This document shows positions 14,324-17,595 of a DNA stretch of 17,595 nt, one piece after another. The position numbers and the translations under genes were made by a program. The first letter of the stretch is position 1. Each line of letters starts with the position of its first letter. The notes below the pieces were generated by a model. That model saw only the letters and a list, made by a program, of their open reading frames with translations. It was not told where the DNA came from and did no database searches. The stretch is from Hyphomonadaceae bacterium (GTDB lineage: Bacteria > Pseudomonadota > Alphaproteobacteria > Caulobacterales > Aquidulcibacteraceae), in the NCBI GenBank assembly GCA_025458365.1, contig JALOSP010000005.1:1-17595 (forward strand), written 5' to 3'.

Positions 14324-15563
14324 GCTGCGGGATCTTCTCCTTCAGCTTGAAGAACCCTGCCCGTGCATGCGGCCAGGCGCGGCTGTCCCAATCCCGGCGC
14401 ACCCGCACCAGCCGGGAGCCTTGAGCTGCAAGCCTGGCCCCCAAGCGGTCCAGCGCCCATCCGGTCAGCCCGACAGGGGCCTCAGGCGTCACGATCACCG
14501 GGTGATGGGCTGCCCAGGCCAGAATGCCGTTCTCATCACGAAGTCCGCCATCAGGCGCGCCACACCAGTGCGTGGCCAGTGCAAGCCCGTGGTTCAAGGC
14601 TGCCGTGCGGAACCGGCCCGTTGGGCTGTCGGGTTGGCTTGCAGTTTGGCTGTCCAGGGCGGCCAGTGCCGTAACACGATCAGCCGGACACCATGAGGCG
14701 ATCAGCAGATCATCATCATGCAACAGCACGGCAAACCGCCCCGGCGGCAGCGGTTCGGCCTGTGCCAGCCCGGTTGGTGTGACCGGCAGAGGGTCTTCTT
14801 GCAAAGGCAATGCGGTCTCGTTCAACTGGCCCCGCGGATCGAACCGGCCCCCGGTGTTGCGGGTGATGTTATCGGCGCGCGCCAGATAGTGCTTGCCCGG
14901 CGTGTGCAGGCCGGCAACCCAGCGCCATGACAGGGTGTTGGATGCCGGATCGGCGTCCAGCAAGTGCTTGTAGAAGAAATCGGCACCCAGCTGCCACGGC
15001 AGGTTCAAGGTGAAAATCCAGATACTGGCAAACCACATGCGGGCATGATTGTGCAGCCAGCCGGTCGTCACCAGTTCAGCCACCCAGGCATCGAAACAGT
15101 CGATCCCGGTCGCACCGGTCATCGCATCGGCCATCCGCCGGGCGAGCGGGCGGTTGTCTGCCAGACTGTCGCGCAAGCTGCCGCGTTCGCGATCAAACCG
15201 CTCCAGCACGCCTGGCCGCATCTGCAACCAGCCCTTCCAATAGGTGCGCCAGCAGACTTCCTGGATGAACTTCTCCGCAGCAGCAGGACTGTGGCGTCGC
15301 AGCACAGCGGCAATCACCTCGTCCTCGGTGATCAGCCGCCTGCGCAGCCACGGCGACAGAGCTGACACGTTGGATCGGTCTTGCGGACCGCGGTCGGTGT
15401 TGCGGTCAGCCGCATAAGCGCGACCGGCGAACGGCACGAATGCGTCGAGCCGGGCAAGACCGGCAGCACGGGTGGGCTCCCAGTTTGCAAGGTGCGGCGC
15501 GGCGGTTTGGGCGGCAGGTCTGGTGCCGAACAGATCGGCCTGAACAGGGTGGGGCTTGGGCAT
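14304..15563 (-). CDS. Photolyase-like flavoprotein lacking the N-terminal antenna domain
   Basis: A 419-residue protein that begins almost directly with the FAD-binding half of a photolyase (about residues 28-250). It has NTDRGPQDRSNVSALSPWLR (55-74), TGWLHNHARMWFASIWIF (167-184) and the flavin-site block LLDADPASNTLSWRWVAG (201-218), with the Asp, Asn and Trp pattern of active photolyases. The usual N-terminal alpha/beta domain is missing; instead about 145 residues follow (275-419), with strands such as RFAVLLHDDDLLI and an ending ARAGFFKLKEKIP. It resembles the short photolyase-like group of proteobacteria. The N-terminal tail carries QADLF (8-12). The start at 15561-15563 has no clear ribosome-binding site. 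It lies 39 bases downstream of a response-regulator gene on the same strand, so co-transcription is likely. The substrate is unknown. Confidence 0.88.
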   Translation of the reverse strand: MPKPHPVQADLFGTRPAAQTAAPHLANWEPTRAAGLARLDAFVPFAGRAYAADRNTDRGPQDRSNVSALSPWLRRRLITEDEVIAAVLRRHSPAAAEKFIQEVCWRTYWKGWLQMRPGVLERFDRERGSLRDSLADNRPLARRMADAMTGATGIDCFDAWVAELVTTGWLHNHARMWFASIWIFTLNLPWQLGADFFYKHLLDADPASNTLSWRWVAGLHTPGKHYLARADNITRNTGGRFDPRGQLNETALPLQEDPLPVTPTGLAQAEPLPPGRFAVLLHDDDLLIASWCPADRVTALAALDSQTASQPDSPTGRFRTAALNHGLALATHWCGAPDGGLRDENGILAWAAHHPVIVTPEAPVGLTGWALDRLGARLAAQGSRLVRVRRDWDSRAWPHARAGFFKLKEKIPQLIAHLG

Positions 15564-15602
15564 GCGCGCAGAGCTAGGCCCGCCCGGTATCGCGACAATG
15601 GT

Positions 15603-16328
15603 TCAGGCGCGCGTGACACCCAGATCGAGCAGGCCGCTCTGCACGGCCTCGAACACCGCCTCGCTGCGCGAGTTCACCGCCATCTTGGCATAGATCGATT
15701 TGATATGTGCGCTGACGGTGTGGGGTGAGATATTGCTGATCCGGGCCACGTCCTTCTGGCTGAAGCCGCGCGCCAACAGTTCCAGCAGCTCTTTCTCGCG
15801 CGGGGTCAGACCGAAATCATCCACCACTTTGGGTGCCACGGTCTGCGCGGCCGGGGGCTGGCTGGCTGGTCCGGGTGACGCGCGCAAATGGCGCAGCAGA
15901 TGGGAGGCCGCCGCCGCACTGATCGGTGCCCCGCCATTCAATGTCGATTGCAGCGCCTCGATCAGATCATCGGGCTTGCTGTCCTTCAACACGAAACCGT
16001 CGGCACCGGCCTCGAGCGAGTTCAGCACGCTGGATTGATCACCAAACATGGTGAACACCAGCACTTTGGTGGCAGGCAGTCGCTTTGCCGCCCGGATCAG
16101 CTCCAATCCCGACCCGTCTGGCATGCCCAGGTCCACCAGGCAGATGTCTGGCGGTGTGGGCAGGTCAGCAAGCAGTGCCTGCCCCTCTGATAGCGATCCG
16201 GCTGCGGCCAGCACATCAAACTGCGGGCTGGCAGCCAGAAGCCGGGTCAGGCGATCGCGCAGGACCGGATCGTCTTCGAGGATGAAGACGCCGGAAACCG
16301 GCGCGCCTGGGGAAACTGTAAGGGTCAT
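15603..16328 (-). CDS. NarL/LuxR-type response regulator, orphan
   Basis: A 241-residue two-component regulator. The receiver domain (about 12-130) has the acidic pair Asp 19/Asp 20, the phospho-acceptor Asp 66 in LVDLGMP, Thr 93 and Lys 115, all in place. An Ala/Pro linker (150-170) joins a LuxR/GerE helix-turn-helix (about 174-235: LTPREKELLELLARG, then ISPHTVSAHIKSIYAKM). It should bind DNA on phosphorylation by an unknown kinase, as none is encoded in this window. The ATG at 16326-16328 is chosen; a GTG seven codons upstream (16347-16349) is equally possible, and neither has a clear ribosome-binding site. It precedes the second photolyase-like gene by 39 bases. No evidence shows which genes it controls. 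Confidence 0.9.
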   Translation of the reverse strand: MTLTVSPGAPVSGVFILEDDPVLRDRLTRLLAASPQFDVLAAAGSLSEGQALLADLPTPPDICLVDLGMPDGSGLELIRAAKRLPATKVLVFTMFGDQSSVLNSLEAGADGFVLKDSKPDDLIEALQSTLNGGAPISAAAASHLLRHLRASPGPASQPPAAQTVAPKVVDDFGLTPREKELLELLARGFSQKDVARISNISPHTVSAHIKSIYAKMAVNSRSEAVFEAVQSGLLDLGVTRA

Positions 16329-16389
16329 GGGCACAGCAAACCCGGTCACGCGGTTGGATGCAATCCCGAAAACGGGTGATGGGAGCGAT

Positions 16390-17274
16390 TTACCCCTTCA
16401 CCCCACCCGCTGTCAGCCCGCTGACGAGATAGCGTTGCAGGAACAGGAACAAGACCACCACGGGCAGCGACACCATCAGCGAGCCCGCCGCGAAATACCC
16501 CCATTGGGCGGTGAAGTCCGACACGAAGAACCGCAGACCGACGGGGGCGGTGTATTTGCTGTCGTCATCCATGAAGGTCGCGGCCAGAATGAACTCGTTC
16601 CACGCCGTCATGAAGCTGAACAGGGCCGTGACCGCGACGGCGGGGCGGGCCAGCGGCAGCACGATCTCGAAGAATACGCGGCCCGGGGAGCAACCGTCCA
16701 TGATAGCGCTTTCCTCTATCTCGGTGGGGATCGAGTCGAAATAGCCTTTCAGCATCCACACGCAAAAGGGCACGGCGGTCACCGAATAGACAATCACCAG
16801 TGCCCAGATCGAATTGTCGAGGCTGAGCCATTCGACCACGATGATGTAGAGCGGGATCAGCATGAGCGTGCCCGGAAACATCTGGGTGACGAGGAACATG
16901 GTCATGCCGGTCTCGCGTCCCGCAAACCGGAAGCGGGAAAACGCGTAGCCCGCCGTGCACGCCACCGCCACGCCGACAATCGTGGTCAGGCCCGACACGA
17001 TCAGACTGTTGGCCATCCAGATGCCGAAAGGCTGCTCGGCCCAGACTCCGATGAAATTGTCGAGGCTCCAGGTTTCAGGCAATGGCGTGGCGGCCCGGAT
17101 GTGATCCCAGAAGCCGGGATTGGCGGGCATGTCGGCCAGCCCCAGCTCCTGACTGCCGGAAAACGCCAGCGCCACGACCCAAAAGATCGGATAGAGCGCG
17201 ACAAAGATGATCAGCCAGATGATCGGATGGACCCACAGTGGGGCCTTCTCGGTGGAGGTTTCGCCGTGGCTCAT
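16390..17274 (-). CDS. malG: Sugar ABC transporter permease, MalG type
   Basis: A 294-residue inner-membrane permease with about six transmembrane segments; the first is about residues 15-38 and the last about 268-288. The ATPase-contact (EAA) loop lies at about 183-211: EIEESAIMDGCSPGRVFFEI, with ESA in place of EAA, then VLPLARP. The N-terminal and C-terminal parts (WVHPIIWLII and RYLVSGLTAGGVKG) are typical of MalG of the maltose/maltodextrin importer. The ATG at 17272-17274 overlaps the MalF-type stop as ATGA, with GGAGG seven bases upstream. Substrate is inferred from family only, though the amylase-like lipoprotein gene in this window fits maltodextrins. No ATPase (malK) gene follows; the next gene is a response regulator. 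Confidence 0.88.
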   Translation of the reverse strand: MSHGETSTEKAPLWVHPIIWLIIFVALYPIFWVVALAFSGSQELGLADMPANPGFWDHIRAATPLPETWSLDNFIGVWAEQPFGIWMANSLIVSGLTTIVGVAVACTAGYAFSRFRFAGRETGMTMFLVTQMFPGTLMLIPLYIIVVEWLSLDNSIWALVIVYSVTAVPFCVWMLKGYFDSIPTEIEESAIMDGCSPGRVFFEIVLPLARPAVAVTALFSFMTAWNEFILAATFMDDDSKYTAPVGLRFFVSDFTAQWGYFAAGSLMVSLPVVVLFLFLQRYLVSGLTAGGVKG

Positions 17275-17595
17275 GCGTTGGCCTCCGTGGCTTTGGTCGC
17301 GCGCACCTGGAACACGCCATACATCAGCAGGATCAGGAAGATCACCACCGAATAGGCGGCGGCATAGCCGTATCGATATTCCTCGAACGCGACCTTGTAG
17401 GCTCGTGTGATCAGGATTTCAGTCCCGCCCGAGGGCTGGCCCGCACTGACCAGAAAGATCACGTTGAACATGTTGAAGGTCCAGACCACCGAAACGATGA
17501 TGGCAGGCAGGAGCGCGGGCTTCAGGCTGGGAAGTGTGATCATGGTGAACCGCTGCCAGGGCGAGGCGCCGTCGATCTTGGCGGCTTCATACATG
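17271..17595 (-). CDS. malF: Sugar ABC transporter permease, MalF type, C-terminal part (cut by window edge)
   Basis: The last 107 or so residues of the partner permease; the gene starts beyond the right edge, so the Met near the edge is internal. The EAA loop is visible at the very start: YEAAKIDGASPWQRFTMITL then PSLKP. Two or three membrane segments follow (LLPAIIVSVVWTFNMFNVIF and YSVVIFLILLMYGVFQV). The segment GGTEILITRAYKVAF is typical of MalF. It overlaps malG by four bases, so the two permease subunits are translationally coupled. Substrate specificity cannot be read from this piece. Confidence 0.86.
   Translation of the reverse strand, partial: MYEAAKIDGASPWQRFTMITLPSLKPALLPAIIVSVVWTFNMFNVIFLVSAGQPSGGTEILITRAYKVAFEEYRYGYAAAYSVVIFLILLMYGVFQVRATKATEANA

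Noticed and set aside
16365..16376. CCCG-AAAA-CGGG hairpin after malG
   Set aside because: The stem is only four base pairs and no T-run follows on the minus strand, so it is not supported as a terminator.
16048..17355. 435-codon plus-strand open frame rich in His, Asp and Gly
   Set aside because: Antisense to the response regulator and malG; the His/Asp-rich composition is what antisense translation of hydrophobic permease codons gives.

Overview
The window comes from a high-G+C bacterium that makes bacteriochlorophyll, almost certainly an alphaproteobacterium (a purple or aerobic anoxygenic phototroph). The evidence is a contiguous bchI-bchD-bchO run encoding Mg-chelatase subunits and the associated hydrolase, a bciB-type 8-vinyl reductase and a dxs gene directly upstream. 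The genus cannot be fixed from this sequence. No rRNA, tRNA, CRISPR array, insertion sequence or integrase was seen, and no gap between genes exceeds about 150 bases.

Layout, left to right. (1) Positions 1-1982, minus strand: a secreted GH13 amylase-like lipoprotein followed by the start of glucose-6-phosphate dehydrogenase (zwf), i.e. glucan breakdown feeding central sugar metabolism. (2) Positions 2093-10336, minus strand: a tightly packed operon read as dxs, bchI, bchD, bchO, bciB, a DUF2306-like membrane protein and a DUF3429-like membrane protein. Most junctions are ATGA overlaps or gaps of 2-14 nt. Dxs makes the isoprenoid precursor (needed for the phytyl tail, carotenoids and quinones), BchI and BchD insert Mg into protoporphyrin IX, and BciB reduces the 8-vinyl group. 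The two membrane proteins are unexplained members. (3) Positions 10428-12622, minus strand: an exported tetratricopeptide-repeat protein and an ACT-domain protein with a very acidic tail. (4) Positions 12770-16328: a photolyase/cryptochrome-family gene on the plus strand that overlaps tail-to-tail with a second, oddly built photolyase-family gene on the minus strand, which lies just downstream of an orphan NarL/LuxR-type response regulator. (5) Positions 16390-17595, minus strand: MalG- and MalF-type sugar ABC permease genes, the latter cut by the window edge.

Functionally, pigment synthesis genes sit beside light-dependent DNA-repair-type flavoproteins, and the block is bracketed by maltodextrin uptake and breakdown genes. 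The observations most worth a second look are: (a) both photolyase homologues carry a pentapeptide matching the sliding-clamp-binding consensus (QLDLF, QADLF) in a terminal tail; (b) the second photolyase appears to have its FAD domain first, followed by an unassigned possibly alpha/beta domain; (c) the Dxs lacks roughly 35 residues of a loop and has GDS in place of the thiamin-diphosphate GDG motif; (d) two uncharacterised membrane proteins are translationally linked to bacteriochlorophyll genes.
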